64,000 nt of DNA, taken from NCBI RefSeq assembly GCF_000003815.2, contig NC_049987.1, forward strand, positions 13,267,434 to 13,331,433, given 5' to 3'. Below, one piece after another: positions 32,452 through 45,891 of this stretch. Under the pieces are notes generated by a model, which saw only the letters and a list, made by a program, of their open reading frames with translations, was not told the DNA's origin and did not search any database. The DNA is from Branchiostoma floridae (Eukaryota; Chordata; Leptocardii; Amphioxiformes; Branchiostomatidae). A program made the translations under genes and the position numbers. How positions within the stretch are numbered: position 1 is the stretch's first letter; every line of letters begins with the position of its first letter.

Positions 32452-34620
32452 GGCCGGACTACAGGCCAGCGAGGCGGACGTAACGTTTAACACCCTTACG
32501 TCAAGATGTAACAACCTATTTGGTTGGTGCCTTGCGGCCTGACTGTTTTATTCCGGATCCATTGTGACAGTTTCAAGAGCAGCATTTTCGGATGATCAAC
32601 TATATGATATCCTTTCAGAAATAATCCGCCATGTCTTCTTTCAAGAAACAACAAATTAACTTTAGCCTTGGAAAAAGATACATTCTTACCTCCATTCACA
32701 ACTTTTGTCAACCATTCACAGACCAGTACTTCTTTTCTAAACGACGTAGATCCACTTGTCTTTTCTATAAACAATATTGTCAATACTACATTACATTCAT
32801 CCCCATAGAGTTGAAAGCTAAACCTACAATCACCATCCAGAAATGCTGCTCGCTATGGCGTTGATTAAGTGATGTTCTACCCAGTTATTCTGCTATAGTA
32901 GTCATATATCTATGCATTAAATCCAGCACTTGCATTAATCAAGATAATGTATCCAAGATATTATATACAGGTATAACATCTATCACATTAAGTAATAGCC
33001 TGGTATCTAGCCTTGTAGGGGCTGTTGTGAAGTGGCCCGAATCGGGCTGGATACCAGGCTAGTTACTATGTAAGGAATGTTCCATAAACAAGATGTTCGC
33101 AGTTTTTTTTCAGTTTGCTTTCCAATTGTCCTAAATGTTTTCCAAAAGCATATGTGCAAGATAAGAAAAGAGGCTCATTGATGAAGAAAACCCGTATTAC
33201 CATGTAAGGCGAAAACGTATGTTATATCCCATACTGTTATGCTACGTTTTGTAGTAGTATCATCATCATCATGTATCACTATGGGAAGTAAGCCCAAAAG
33301 ACACCAGGGCACCGTAAAAGATAATTACAAGTATACCACCTTAATCCGAATTGAATTTTTAAAACACAAGTAACGAAACCTGACAGGAGACACTACTGAT
33401 ACTACTGATACTACTGATATATTCTTTAAAAGCGACAATTTTAGTATTTCTCTCTATGAAATTCACTAAGCTAATAGTTTGCTGAATAAAATGCATATGC
33501 TTGATAAAACGACGTGCTTTTGTCCTTGTAGTACTACGCCGTAGTAATCACAACTATATAGAATTATAACGTTATGCTACTGAACTATACATCACAATAG
33601 CCGCAACAATAATTCTTAATAATTATGCGCACACAATGTTGAAAATCCTATAAAGAGAACAAACTGAAAGATTTCAGACATTGTTAACATGGTTCACATG
33701 ACGCCAACATGTATATACCCAATCAGGGTCGCAAACTGCAGTACCGGTACTAGCCGCTGATAGAAAAAAAGTTCAAGAGCCCGTCAAATTTCAAAATGTT
33801 GAAATCGTACATTGGGGTTTAAATCATACCGTCGACTATTCAACTTTTCGATACCAGAAATGGTGTTTTACATACACGTAGATGGTAGTGACAGACATTT
33901 GTATTTTTTTAATGTTTTCCAGCTGCTCGGGCAAGTTGCTTCTTCTACATTTACAATCGCTCAGCACAGCTTGACACAGCTCAAACTATAGTTAGAATAC
34001 AAGTCTAAATGGTCATTTATGAAAATAGGGGCTCAAATTAAATACAGATACATTCAACAAGTATGATGGAGCACACATAGAAGGAAAGTTGAAGAGGCAC
34101 GTGGTAAAGAAAGACTAGTATACTACAGACTGCTTTCTTGGAATTCGCGAATATTTCAAGTGCAGCAACCTTAGGCCTCAATACTACAAGTAGAAGCGAG
34201 TTATGTTGTTCACAAGATTCGAGAGAACATCTTGAAAACAAAGAAAGTTATAGGAGTGTCTGAAAATTGAGCTCTACTAAGCGCAAACAAATGATACATT
34301 GTGTGATACTAACAGACTACTTCATTTAACACATAAGAAAAGAAAGTGTTAAAAAGTCACTTTCTGTGGAGCAAATGTCGACCTGAGAACTCATTAAAAA
34401 GTCACCCAACCAGTCCGCCGCCCGAGGCGCAGAGGGCTGATTGAATTCCCGATAGCGACAACGGAGGTGTTTGTTCCCACAAACACAAATCTCACGGCGA
34501 AGCCGCCGTGACAATAGCAGGTGTACAAGCTGGAACAACACAGACAAACAGGTGAGACAAACTTCTCTCTTTACTATATATTTACTATCTCACCTGTATG
34601 TTCGTTTTCACAGAGACATA
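32452..34620. other. 3' flank of ZP gene 3 and gene-free DNA
   Basis: AT-rich sequence with no supported exon. It includes the small element at 32991-33066 and short trinucleotide runs near 33250 and 33390. Confidence 0.5.
32991..33066. mobile_element. 76-bp inverted-repeat element
   Basis: The left end agtaatagcctggtatctag and right end gataccaggctagttact are inverse copies around a short GC-rich centre. The size and ends suggest a deleted MITE related to the element at 26791-26968. Confidence 0.6.
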
Positions 34621-34809
34621 CGAGGGGCGTTCATAATCAATAAGTAATGTCTCTGACCCACGTCCAGTTGTCTGATCTAAATGAAATTTAGCATGTCTAA
34701 TGATTGATATCTCTATAAGTTTTGTTGCAAAAACCAGCTCTGAACTAATAGTAGTTTCTGATTTAAAGATGTTTGAACTGAGTCAGGTGTGAAATGAGCC
34801 AGGTGTGAA

Positions 34810-35028
34810 ATGGAGCCAGTTGAGTGTCGCGCAGTGATCCGGGTTTTGTATTTGAAAGGACGCACACCAAGGAGACTTTTGATGAAATGAAAGAAACTTA
34901 AGGTGATGATGCCCCATCATATGACCTTGTAAAACGCTGGTATCGTGAATTCAAACATGGCCGGAAGTCTGTGGAAACAGCTCCCAGACATGGTCGTCCC
35001 TCTTCTGTCATTGATGAGGTATCTGTTG
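34810..35028 (+). pseudogene. 5' fragment of a mariner transposase, frameshifted
   Basis: From ATG 34810 the frame starts MEPVECRAVIRVLYLKGR, then shifts. A second frame continues with ..YDLVKRWYREFKHGRKSVE.. and APRHGRPSSVIDE, the helix-turn-helix region of mariner transposases. The frame is then broken by the nested element. The gene is dead. Confidence 0.8.
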
Positions 35029-35029
35029 G

Positions 35030-35750
35030 AGGAATGTCGGACGACTCGGACCATTACCAACTCGGACCAGTCAACTCGGCCCATCTGCCGGGACAACTCG
35101 GACCATACCCCCCCCCCCAGCTATTTCATTGATTTTTTTTTTTCGAAAATGTAATCCCCAACACTAGTTTTATATGTATATACTCTGAAATGAGAAAACT
35201 GTAGGTTGGATTGATTGGGTTGTGTAATTCATCGGAACTTTTCGGCATTCCATGCGACGCACATTAGGTCGTTGACCCCGAAATACGCAGTGTGTGTGGA
35301 CACGTGGATATGTGTGAGGCGCTTCTAACAGTAGTTAACTTTATCATTACTTACTCTTCGTAATAGCTTTAGACAAATAAGATGTGGGTATTGATCAGAG
35401 AATGAGTCATTCTTGTTGAAGATTAATTGCTAATTAAGAATTTTTTTCAAGCCGACCGTGTCCACTGTTTTAATATCGCCGGAGCCCGCGGCACGTATGA
35501 TACTAGATCAAAGGACCGCCACTCTGTATGACCAGGAAACTTCTGACGTTCTAATAGTAGCAGCTGGGGACAATCTTTATAATACTAGTACAAATGTACC
35601 AAGAAATGTCAAATTATTTTTTTTTTCAAAAGATAAGTAATTTGGTCCGACTTGTACATGGGGGTGGTCCGAGTTGACCAGGGGGGTGGTCCGAGTTGAC
35701 CAGATTTTCAATGGGCCGAGTTAGTAATGGGCCGAGTCGTCCTGATTCCG
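35030..35750. mobile_element. Element nested in the mariner copy
   Basis: The left side carries repeats of the type gacgactcggaccattac and caactcggaccagtcaactc. The right side carries their inverse (ggtccgagttgaccag, gggccgagtcgtcctg). The two sides form long imperfect inverted repeats; the middle has C and T runs. Mariner sequence resumes right after it (..KNCVQRCIKQWEKF..). Confidence 0.7.
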
Positions 35751-35911
35751 GGTGTCCTACAAAAACTGTGTCCAGAGATGCATCAAACAATGGGAGAAAT
35801 TCATAACTCTGGGTGGTTCCTATATAGAGAAAGACTAATAACTGTGTCAAGTTTCATTTATCTCCTGCTATGGGAAATGGGTCAGGGGCATTACTTATTG
35901 AACGCCCCTCG

Positions 35912-38900
35912 TATGGCGGCTTTTTTTGTTTCAAGTCGTGCTTTTTTGTTTTGGAGCGATAAACCGTTGTCTTCTTGCACAATGCTTGTTACACAATGCT
36001 TGGGCCCATTGGGTCATGTCATTCAGATTTGTGCACTGTCGTTGAGTTTAGATTCGTTCACAGTTGGAACTACTTCAGTAGTTTGTTGTTAACATTTTCC
36101 TACTGTGCAGTTGTTTATGGAATTTAGCATGTTCCTTAGACAACTTAAAGGAGAAAACACCCGTCTTGTTGGTATATGATGATTTTCTAACAGTTGATAT
36201 GGCCGATGAGAGATTCAATTGGATATAAATAATTCCATTTGGGGTCAGCACGGCTTTTCTTTATACTGTATTCATTCATCGCGAATCTTGTACCATCAAA
36301 TACTATTAGTGTGACCTTTGACCCCACAAGACCAGACCGGTTTGGTAAAAGGTGCACACGCCTGCAAAGTAGTTGTGTACGACCAACAATATGCATGTAT
36401 TGATCTCGAAAAGAGAAGTTTCACCCAATTCTACAAAAAACACGTAGCTAGATAGATACGAATTAGCCAGAAAATATTTGCTCCAAATCCTTTTAGATTT
36501 TACCCTTCCGAGAACCTACAAGACATCGGTCACGTATCCTACGGATCTAGGTGCCGGATTACAATACATGTATAGATTACAGTAAGGGGCAGAATACAAT
36601 ACAACCTAAACACATTCTTTGATGCCCTTGCATGAATAAAACATTTCCAGAAATTAAACCTCTAGATCTCCATTTCACTGTAAGGTTAAGCGTTCCAGGT
36701 GATAGTCATTTATTGTATTCTGACTTGTACCTTTAGCAAATACTCAAACATCTTTATTTATGAGTTGGACGTTTCAGTTATTTGTTCTTTCTGTCTGGTT
36801 GGAATTTTGGAATCTCTGGAAGATATCGCTGCAACAGGACTAGGTATGTGGGTAAGGAAAGGCATGTCTCCTTATCACAAGTGCTTGGGGATAGGTTTCA
36901 ACCAGGCTGTTTTGTGAACATGGTGTGAAATACAAAGATAAGCAACCACGCAAATTATACACTATTTTTTCACTTCCCACTCAAGGTCTAGACACCTGTC
37001 AGATATCATAACCTGGATGAAATAGACAAGGACTGATAACAAGAAGCAATAACAAATAAATGAAGCAATACTATACAGCAGCCTCCTCCCTTGAGGCGCC
37101 GCCAAAATGCAAATGTATCATGACGTTACATTGCTTACCTAATTGTAAATATAAGACACCAAATCTTACCTCTGACAGTTTGAACAATCTTTTATTTTGG
37201 AAAACGTGCTAACAGAAAATGATGACGTCACGAATGGGATGACAAGAAGGTCGTTCTGTCTGATGATTGACAGGTGGGGATCCGGTAGGATCTTCAGGTG
37301 TGTCATCACCATAGCAACCGGACCACAACAGTTCAACAATGCCCCAACCTAAATTTAAATATACCCTCAGGCACTTAGTTAGGCAAACATGGTGTAGTCA
37401 TCATACGAAACGAATGGGGTGGAAAACCAGAACCAGACAGTGATATGTGATTAGTACATGGAGGGAACGACAAAGAAAAATGTGAACCATATCCAGGGTC
37501 AGTTGCACGAAGTACTACTAGTAACTCTTCTACATATGCCATATTGGCTCTCCAACTTGTAAAACTTGAAGAAGTTTTTCACAAGTACAAAAACTGAATT
37601 TTCTGTGAGTAGCCGAGAAGATTTCGTCATTCTGTAAACGTCTAACGTACATGGAAACCAGTCACCTATTCTAACACTCTAATCACAGGGATGTCTGCTA
37701 GATAATTGTTGAATTAATTACTGATTCATTATCAGAGATTAAAGACCCGCTAAAACAGTTATATGAATTAACTCACAGGTTTGTTTACATGGTATCTAAC
37801 CCGAGCTAGTGATGGTGATATTTTGTTTATTCCCGCTTCGCCGTGACCGATTATGAAGCGATTTAGGCTCCGATAATTTACATTATGCAGATATGTGTCT
37901 ACAGTCCACCAGCTGACGCCCAAAAGTCCGTAGCGATACAAGAATGTTAGTTGAGTAATAATTCACATGCCGATAGCCTCCCTAGTACCTGTCTGTTCGC
38001 GTTTGCCAGCTTGCCCCAGTATCAATTGGTCTCACAACGTACATAAGGTTTATTGGAAGATTCACAGCATGGGTGAACTGTATATATTATTGTGGATTTA
38101 ATTGATAGATGTTGAAATTTTGGCGTTAATGATATAAGATAACACTGTCACAACTGAAAAACACACCTAGCCTTCATATGAAAAGTTGGCATTTTTCAAT
38201 TCTTATTTGATATTTATGTAAACATTTACGATTTCTATACAAGCCTATGGGTGTGTTGTTTTAGAAAATGTGTAGCAGTCAGGAAAACATAAAAACGATC
38301 TATCACTAATCAAGCTACCCTTAGAAAAGTCTGTGTTGAGGCTACGTACCATCCGGACTACGAGTCTTGGCAGTTAGAGTTCTCACAAAGTCTTCTAAAA
38401 GGGGAGGATAGGATGGCACAATCTCTGAGTTTGCCTAATTTCATTAATCTTTTGGCCCCTTCGTACATATTTTGAGTGCTTCTACGTTTTTAACACCAGA
38501 CGACGAAGCCTTCAACATAAACACAGCACTTGAGATACCCACTATATAAACGACAATACACACAAAACAAACCTAAGCGATACATTTGCTTGGAGATTAT
38601 GTATTATCGTATTTACGTTGGATAATCTATTACCCAACTGTCGTTTACCTTAGACACTTTTCGTACACTGGAACAATTCAAGTGTTTGCGGTAAGCAATC
38701 ATTCTCGTAGCATATTCGTTACAGTATATTTTAATGCTTAGCAAGTCCGTTCCGTCTGTGGGCAGGGCGACCATTGCATTGTGTGCAATTTGGTTTCCTT
38801 GTTTCAACATAGCGTCGTGAAGTAGAGCACATGTTGCAGATGTCCTTTGAGAAAATGACAAATTTAATATTTACTTTTTAATATTTGATAGAAGTCTATT

Positions 38901-41900
38901 TAATGATGTCAAATTGTAATGAACTAAAAAAAGATAAGAGATTAAAACCAGCTACATTTCACCACGAATTAGATGTTTTGTCTTGAAAGTTAACACAAGT
39001 CTGACGCTATTGTCTGTTGGCTCAATAGTCAACAGAAATCTCTGTTTGGTATATCAAGAAATCTGAAAACTGTGCCTGCTAATTTTGGAACGAGTGAGGC
39101 GCCAAAAGGAATTATAGTCTTTGTCACTAATTAAATTTGCGAGACAGCGTCCTTGTACCAGCATTAGCAAGGAGGTTAAAAACCTCCTAAGAGTTGGTTC
39201 AGAATTGTGGGGAACTAACGTCTACTGACTGGGGAAATGCGCATTGTCGACAGTTCCTGGAAAGACTGTAATGTGTTGTCTCAATTATCCCATTAAGTAA
39301 AAGTATGTCAAGTGACAATACTTCTTTTCATTCAGCATGAACACCTTAAGTCACTGAGATGAAAGTTTTTAGAGGTAGGAAATACATTTCCCATTGTAAA
39401 CTAATATTTCATGTAATTATCCTGGCTGAGGTGATCTTTTAATGCCAGGGTACGGAACTGCACATTCTCGAAAGATGAAGCTCTATGATTGTGAACAATA
39501 CCTAGTGCCTTACCGCTCACAGAGGAAGCGATGGTCTATGATTGTGAACAATACGTCGTTGTTCGAACTAGCTCAATTAGCCAACGTTCCATCCTAGCTT
39601 AAAGCTAGTAATCCTTAAATATACGTCCAATGGAACGATGGTTCGCGCCATGAATGTATGGAAGTATGTGTTTCTTTGTGTCACTCGCAGAAAGAATGTA
39701 AATGCTCGTAAACATATCTTCAATCACTGACTCCAGTCGTATTATTATGGTCTTGACGCTCGTAATTGTCATTATTATGTGCGTGTTAATCCAGGGAGGG
39801 TACATTTTGTCATGGCGTAAGTAGAACGTAATACCCTGTAAAGTTTCTCAGGAAGAAAGGTGTGTTTTTAGGGCGGACTGTGGCTGTAAATCTTCCTTTG
39901 TGTTTGCGGGTAATCAGGTCCAGTCGTCCGCTGGGGGTCGAACAGGTGCGTTTGTTTTCGGTGTGCCTAGCTTTCCAATCTCACGGGTAGCTAGGGTGGG
40001 GCACGTCATACTTCCTATTGCACTGAAATGGTTGCTTCCATGGCCAGTTTTTTGAAACCCTTAGAATAAAAACAGCATTAAAAACGGCGTTTTTAAAACA
40101 AAACAAAACAAAACAAAAATAGAGCTGAATGGTGCAGAGAAATAACAATTATTGAAAGCTTTTGAATCTGCGTCAGTAGTTTGACCAATTGAGTTTTGTA
40201 CGTGCTACAGCTAATATATTTTTTAAAGGTTGTTCCAGTGCACAGTGAACTGTACTAGAGGCCATCCAGTTTGTTTTGTACCTAACCATCCCTAACCGAC
40301 CAACCCAAAAGTTGAAAGCCATCTTTGTGTACGAAACACCGCGCCTTACCCCTCACAGAGGAGGCGATTTCTCTACCTACGTCACCCTGACCCCCTTAAA
40401 GTTTTTCTGTATACCACCTGGAATCACAAGATCGTTATCTGTAAATAAACTGTATTTATTCAAGATTCGTGTGGTTCTGTATCAATACAGTCACAAACTA
40501 CAGTAGAACCTCTAATTCAGAGTGATATATCTTTACTGAAAGTTTTATCTTGTATAGAGTAAATGTACGTAATTCGGGAAACCCAAAAATCATTTGACAC
40601 AAATATTGATCGCTCCCTAGGGATGTGGTTTCAATGTTCACACGATTTCTTTGTTGTGGAAACATACCTTGACCTTGGGTCGTGAGAGTTTACCGGTCTG
40701 TGTTGGGAACCATACGGTAGTAGAACAACTCCTACCGCTCACTTCATCGCTGTAAGGTTCGGGATAGGCAAACCTTGAGCACGTAACGCACAATTCGTGA
40801 GTATATTGATATTAGGAGTTCATTATGAACGCTTCTTCTGCTATGCTGTCTATGTTGCTATGTATGTGGAGCAGGGTGAACATAAAATCTCTTTTAACTC
40901 CGTACTCAAAAATTGCATCATCATAGTTCTGTTTCATGGAAACCTACACAAAATTATTTTTTTCGAGACACATTGTACACTGCATGTGTAGCAATAGTAC
41001 CAACTTTTGTTTTGCCAGGATACCTGCAGTTTTATGTAGCTTGACCAATACCACTCTTTTTTACTCCTTCGTTCCTCTACAGAACATATTTGCAACTTGT
41101 TCGATTAGAGTTCTCCTCAATGAATATCTCATTTTTTTCAAAATCAAAAGTTAGTGGCATAAGATCTGTCAAAAGTAATCCTTTGTGACTTACACTTCAT
41201 GTTCTCCACGGTAATGGTTCACTAATGTGCCAAATATTTTGTTACGGTGACAAGATGTGACCGTTGGCCCTCTTCAGACGACAGTTAGTCGCTAGGTGAG
41301 GGCACGCCTCCCCCGGCACGCCGCAGTCTTGGTGACGGGAGGCGGCATGGTTGGGCCGTGTACGGGAGGGAGGGAGGGAGAGGTAAGGTGAGGTCTGAAT
41401 GCTGTCAGGAGTTTAGTTTATAACATTAGTAGAGGTGTGCGCGGGGTATCTGTGAGGTAGTTCTGAGGTTGCTCTTGACAGGATGAAAAATACCGAGGGC
41501 TGAAGGGTTTCCGGTGTTTGATATACTAGCATATGTGCCTTCTCTTTATTAGGTCGGTATGTACACATAATCCGTCACGATCTTCATTTCTAAAAATTCA
41601 CTTCCCATGACTTCATTGAAAGCTTCTTCCTTGACCTTGTTGAATGTGTTCTTCTAAGCTGAGGAGTTATGGTATATAATATAGCAACTCCCAAGTGTAT
41701 GTATACTAGTACCAAATTTACATTTTCATGTGTTCTCCAGTTTAAGATATGGTACAGCAAAACGTTATATAAAGCCCCCGATATTTTAGTCCAATTTCCG
41801 GTGTTTGGTTTCGTGTCTTTCCCCCCTTTGTGGTCTCAGTTCACAGTGTTGCCGTTCTATATAGGAAATAGCTCAGTGTACCTGTCTAATTGTATCCTTT

Positions 41901-42038
41901 TGTGAGCTACCCTTGCGTAGTTTTATTATCATCATTTTGTATGTTTATGTTGGTAAATATTCTATCATTGCTTCTAAAACAGAAACGTTCAATAAAACTC
42001 ATTCGATCCTTCATTCATTCATTCATTCATTAAACCAG

Positions 42039-42083
<45 letters not shown>

Positions 42084-45000
42084 TAGTTTATTTATCATCT
42101 CTTGCTATTACAAAGTGTATGTTTACCTACTTATTGATTTTTTTAATACCCACCCCATTGCTAAAACAACTACATGTGCTATGATAATCTTGCGGAAAGT
42201 TAGGATTGAAAATTATTTACTGCAACATAACGAACTGCATTTGTAGCCGATAAGTTATCTTGCACCAGGGGAGGGATTGGCACAAATACACGCGTGTGTC
42301 TCAAAATAAGACGATCCGTAGCAAAATCCATTAGAGGTCGGTAGAGTGCTGTTGCTGTTCACTTAGACACATTATCTCGCCTAGTCGGGTTCATCCGGGT
42401 TACGCACCGCCTTCCTTAGTTTGTGCTCAGTGAACAACAGAACATAATCACCGGTGCACCTTTCTTTACAGTCCGCTGCTCTCACGTCAGTCTGTACTAC
42501 TGTGTATATTACTGAGGTAGTAGTAGTAGTAGCAGCAATGTTTTGAGGTCTGAGAGGTCGTTGTAACATGAAAGGTTTCAAAGATAGTGGCTTGTCGTTG
42601 AGACCTAGCCGACATTTGAAGCCTAACTATGTGATAATGAATGTTTGCAGTAGACTTCATTCAATGATAGACGTACTCTTTATTTTGGTAGCCTGTGGCA
42701 TTTTGTAATCTTTTTGCCATATTCACAACACGCTGTTAAAGTATGTAGCTATTGTTACAAATCAGGTATAAATGAATGGAACTGAATTTCATTCCTAAAT
42801 GAAGACCAAAGATCTTCCATCGTTTCGTCCTAAGGTGTACGATCCTCTCTGTTCAGTAGGTCGGCCTGGTGCTGTAATCCTTCTCCAAGGAACCTCAACG
42901 GGACATGAAAATATGTAAGTCTGTTCCTTCTGTATTCAGAAGGGAGGTTGGCAGGTTCGTGCGCTCACTTGTCAGCTGTTGGCATGGGGTGGCCATCTTG
43001 AAAGAAGAATCTAAGTTTGCAATTCTTATACTCGTATCATTCAAAATGGACAACATGAAGAGATCATTGCGGATTATTTCTCGGACTCAAATGTACTCTG
43101 GACTTCGGATGTCTATATTGTTCACATGTAGCTAGGTCATCTTTGTTTGATACTTACAAAAAACGTTATTATGCCAGTGTGGAGCGTTCTCAACAAAGAA
43201 AGAGAATTTCTCACTGAGACGGTGGCAACGAACTCAGTATTGCAGACTCTTAAACTGTTTGTTTTCATTGGCTACCGATGCGTACCGCGTCAAAACCGCG
43301 CCAGGTAAAGAGAGTGGTTTCAGTAGGGTGCCAGAGTGCCCGCTGTTTTCATAATGCTTTGTACTGAGTCATGGTGAGTGTGTTTTGTATTGCAGTAGCG
43401 TCCAAACAACTGTCCACCTCTGTTTTCTGTACATCAGACGTTCCCGTTTACGCGTTTCTGTTATATGTCACGAAGCATGTTTTGTGCAGTGGTGATTGAG
43501 CGCGGCATCATGCACTGTGTAATGTATTTACTTTTGTTGTAAAAAAATAAAACTTTTATCGGCAGGTGGTATTCTTTTTTTGCATATACAAGTTCCCATT
43601 GTTTCTCACAAATTACGGTACACATTGTAGCGTTTATGCTTGCATTGGAAGACATATGTTGTCTGGACATTACCCTGACACATTTTAAAGTTTAGAATGG
43701 AAATGAATCTTTCAAATGGTATTTACAGCAATCTTTCCAATCGCTAAACAGACTTCATGGTTTTCCATAATATTTGACATCCCACATTTTCTGCTTTACC
43801 CAGTATACAAGCCTTTGGACCCATGTCAACAGCCAGTGACAGGTTGTTTGGTGCTTTAATGGCAGAGTGACATGTATAACCGATGGGACACGCTTGTAAC
43901 CATCAACTGTTTGTACACACACGTCCGACCTGTTTTCCAAACTCACAACGTGGTTGGGACAAAAAACGTCCAAATCCTTGATCCGCTGACTTGTAAACTC
44001 CAACCGAACAGGCAAACAGCTAGCTGAATGGGAGATTATTGGTAGATTATCGTGTATAGTCTGACAACAACGTTTGCACAGCAAGAGAAAGTCATTCTAC
44101 ATGCAGAAATGGTACAGCATACCTTCTATTGTAATGATTAAATCCACTTTGAGGAACGAAATAGCGATCTATGTTGCAGTTTATCTCACTGACTGAGAAT
44201 TTACTATAAGTAAAAGGGACAGTTTAGTCTACAGGCATATCTGTGGCATTGTTTACACTGTCGGAACAATGTTAAGTCACGAAGTACAAACAGATTTGTA
44301 GAGGATTTAGCGGTCGTTTGTTGGAAAGCGGCACGTTGCCACCCGCAGACCGCAGGTGTGTCGTTTGAGAAAGATATCTCTCTCTGTGTGGAGATAACGT
44401 TTTGTCACAGCTACTCCAGTGTGTGAGTATAAAGCACCATGTACTAAGCGTGAGGACCGTGCTTTTTGGTGAGGTTGAACCTGTATTTTGATTGCATTGA
44501 AAGGTTAAAGAGACAAGTGCATACCACAGTCAAGTTCTGCTTTCTTGGGTGCAAAGAGTCCGCGACGAGGTAGGCAGTACCAGTAGGCGGGCAGCACGGC
44601 CATATTCCAAGCGAGAACAGGTAATGGGTTGGGATTGACATTATGATAACAGAGGACAAACGTCTGGCTTGTTCTGTCAGTGATGACCCTAGAAATCTCA
44701 CGTTCTGTGCCGATTTGTATAGACAGGTGTAGTCGATACGTGTTGATCGTCGCATTCCATTTTCTATGGACCTATTAGTAGTTCTTGCATACGGTACAAT
44801 ACAGGTCATAGGAAGCATAGTGTAATATGCATCACTAAAACCCACACATAAACAAATTTGGGTGGAGTCTTTTCTGTAGGAAAGCTCCCAACTACATTTC
44901 ACAATGAATCATATTGGATTGAACATTTTGTTATAGAATCACAGACGGTTTTTATACAGTGTTAGTCCGGATGTAGATCTCTGGATATAGCTTAGAAATG

Positions 45001-45370
45001 CTACCTCATAGTGCACTGCTGTGTATATTGTTGGCCTGTCGTATGGGTTAGATCTGCACGATACAAAGGAAACAAGCCGTTTGACTTAATAAGGTTTAGT
45101 GTACGTCGTTTCACGCAATTTCTGATAGAAGACGAAGAGACTCGTCGGCCATGATTCTAGTATATTTCGATACCCGACAAATAGAAATTGCAAGGACGTA
45201 CATGTAGGTGTAACAACACGCCTGTCAGTTTCTAACACCTGTCAACTGACCTATATGTTTTAACCCTATCTCATCTCGTTTTAGCAAAGCATAATTTTTT
45301 GTTTTAAAGACCGTGTGTTGATCATGCATAACGTTACTATTTGTAGTGACAAGATGCTTTTTCATTGCAG
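35912..45370. other. Gene-poor region
   Basis: About 9.5 kb without a supported exon. It has short local duplications (near 39480-39560), a GC-rich patch at 41270-41400 with an ATG-initiated open stretch ending at a gtaagg donor (41347-41382), and microsatellites at 42013-42082. The GC-rich patch could be a promoter or first exon of a downstream gene; nothing confirms it. Confidence 0.4.
42013..42082. repeat. CATT and CAAT microsatellites
   Basis: Runs of cattcattcatt followed by about ten copies of caat. Confidence 0.95.
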
Positions 45371-45446
45371 GCTCGAGCTCTGTCACTTAATCCAGACATC
45401 ACATTAGCGTGGGATGATGATGCGCTTATCAGTGACTTATATCCGG
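45371..45446 (+). CDS. Candidate isolated exon
   Basis: Between a ttcattgcag acceptor and a gtgagt donor the frame reads ARALSLNPDITLAWDDDALI then SDLYP, phase 0 in and phase 1 out. It looks coding. It may belong to the gene at 45892-47622: a weak acceptor at about 45859 (gaacag) would join it in frame through VKVESTENTTGK to that gene's ATG. With the better acceptor (cctcatttag, near 45794) the frame stops after a few codons. It could also end another gene. Confidence 0.4.
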
Positions 45447-45891
45447 GTGAGTAGCTATAGCTAATATCTTCGAAACAGAACAAGCAAGACTGGTGTCAGG
45501 CGATTCAGTTGACATCAGTTAATGCCATGATTCTTCATTGTGAAGCATTAAAAAAAACCCTGGTCGAGTACGTTTTTGTAACAACATAGGGCAGATACGC
45601 ATATGTATTGTCTTAGATTTACCAAACAAAAAGAGGATACAAAGTGAGACTACAAGGGAATGTGTTGTTTTCGGATCGTCGGATGGTCCTGCTTTTACTC
45701 AAGTGTCTTGCTGAACGCTTTTTGAATCTTCTGAAAGGTGAAAAATTCAAGTAGACTGTGGCTCATGTCTGTTTCCTGTTGTTCCCTCATTTAGGATTGG
45801 GTGGGACATAATTAAGTGACGCATCTTCCGTATGGAGCACGTGTAGACAAGAACAGTCAAGGTTGAAAGTACAGAAAACACAACTGGCAAG

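Larger units (their letters stand above)
34621..35911. mobile_element. Decayed mariner transposon with a nested element
   Basis: The left end CGAGGGGCGTTCATAATCAA follows a TA at 34619-34620. The right end is the inverse (..gaacgcccctcg) followed by TA at 35912-35913. Both ends continue with gtaatg..ctgaccca sequence, as in mariner terminal repeats. Inside are broken pieces of a mariner transposase at both ends, interrupted by a second element at about 35030-35750. Confidence 0.85.

Noticed and set aside
43755..44084. 109-codon open frame on the minus strand
   Set aside because: Composition looks random, with no domain pattern, no phase-compatible neighbours and no conserved spacing of residues.
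44444..44902. 152-codon open frame on the minus strand
   Set aside because: There are no recognisable motifs or plausible splice neighbours. A frame of this length can occur by chance in 64 kb; not called without RNA evidence.
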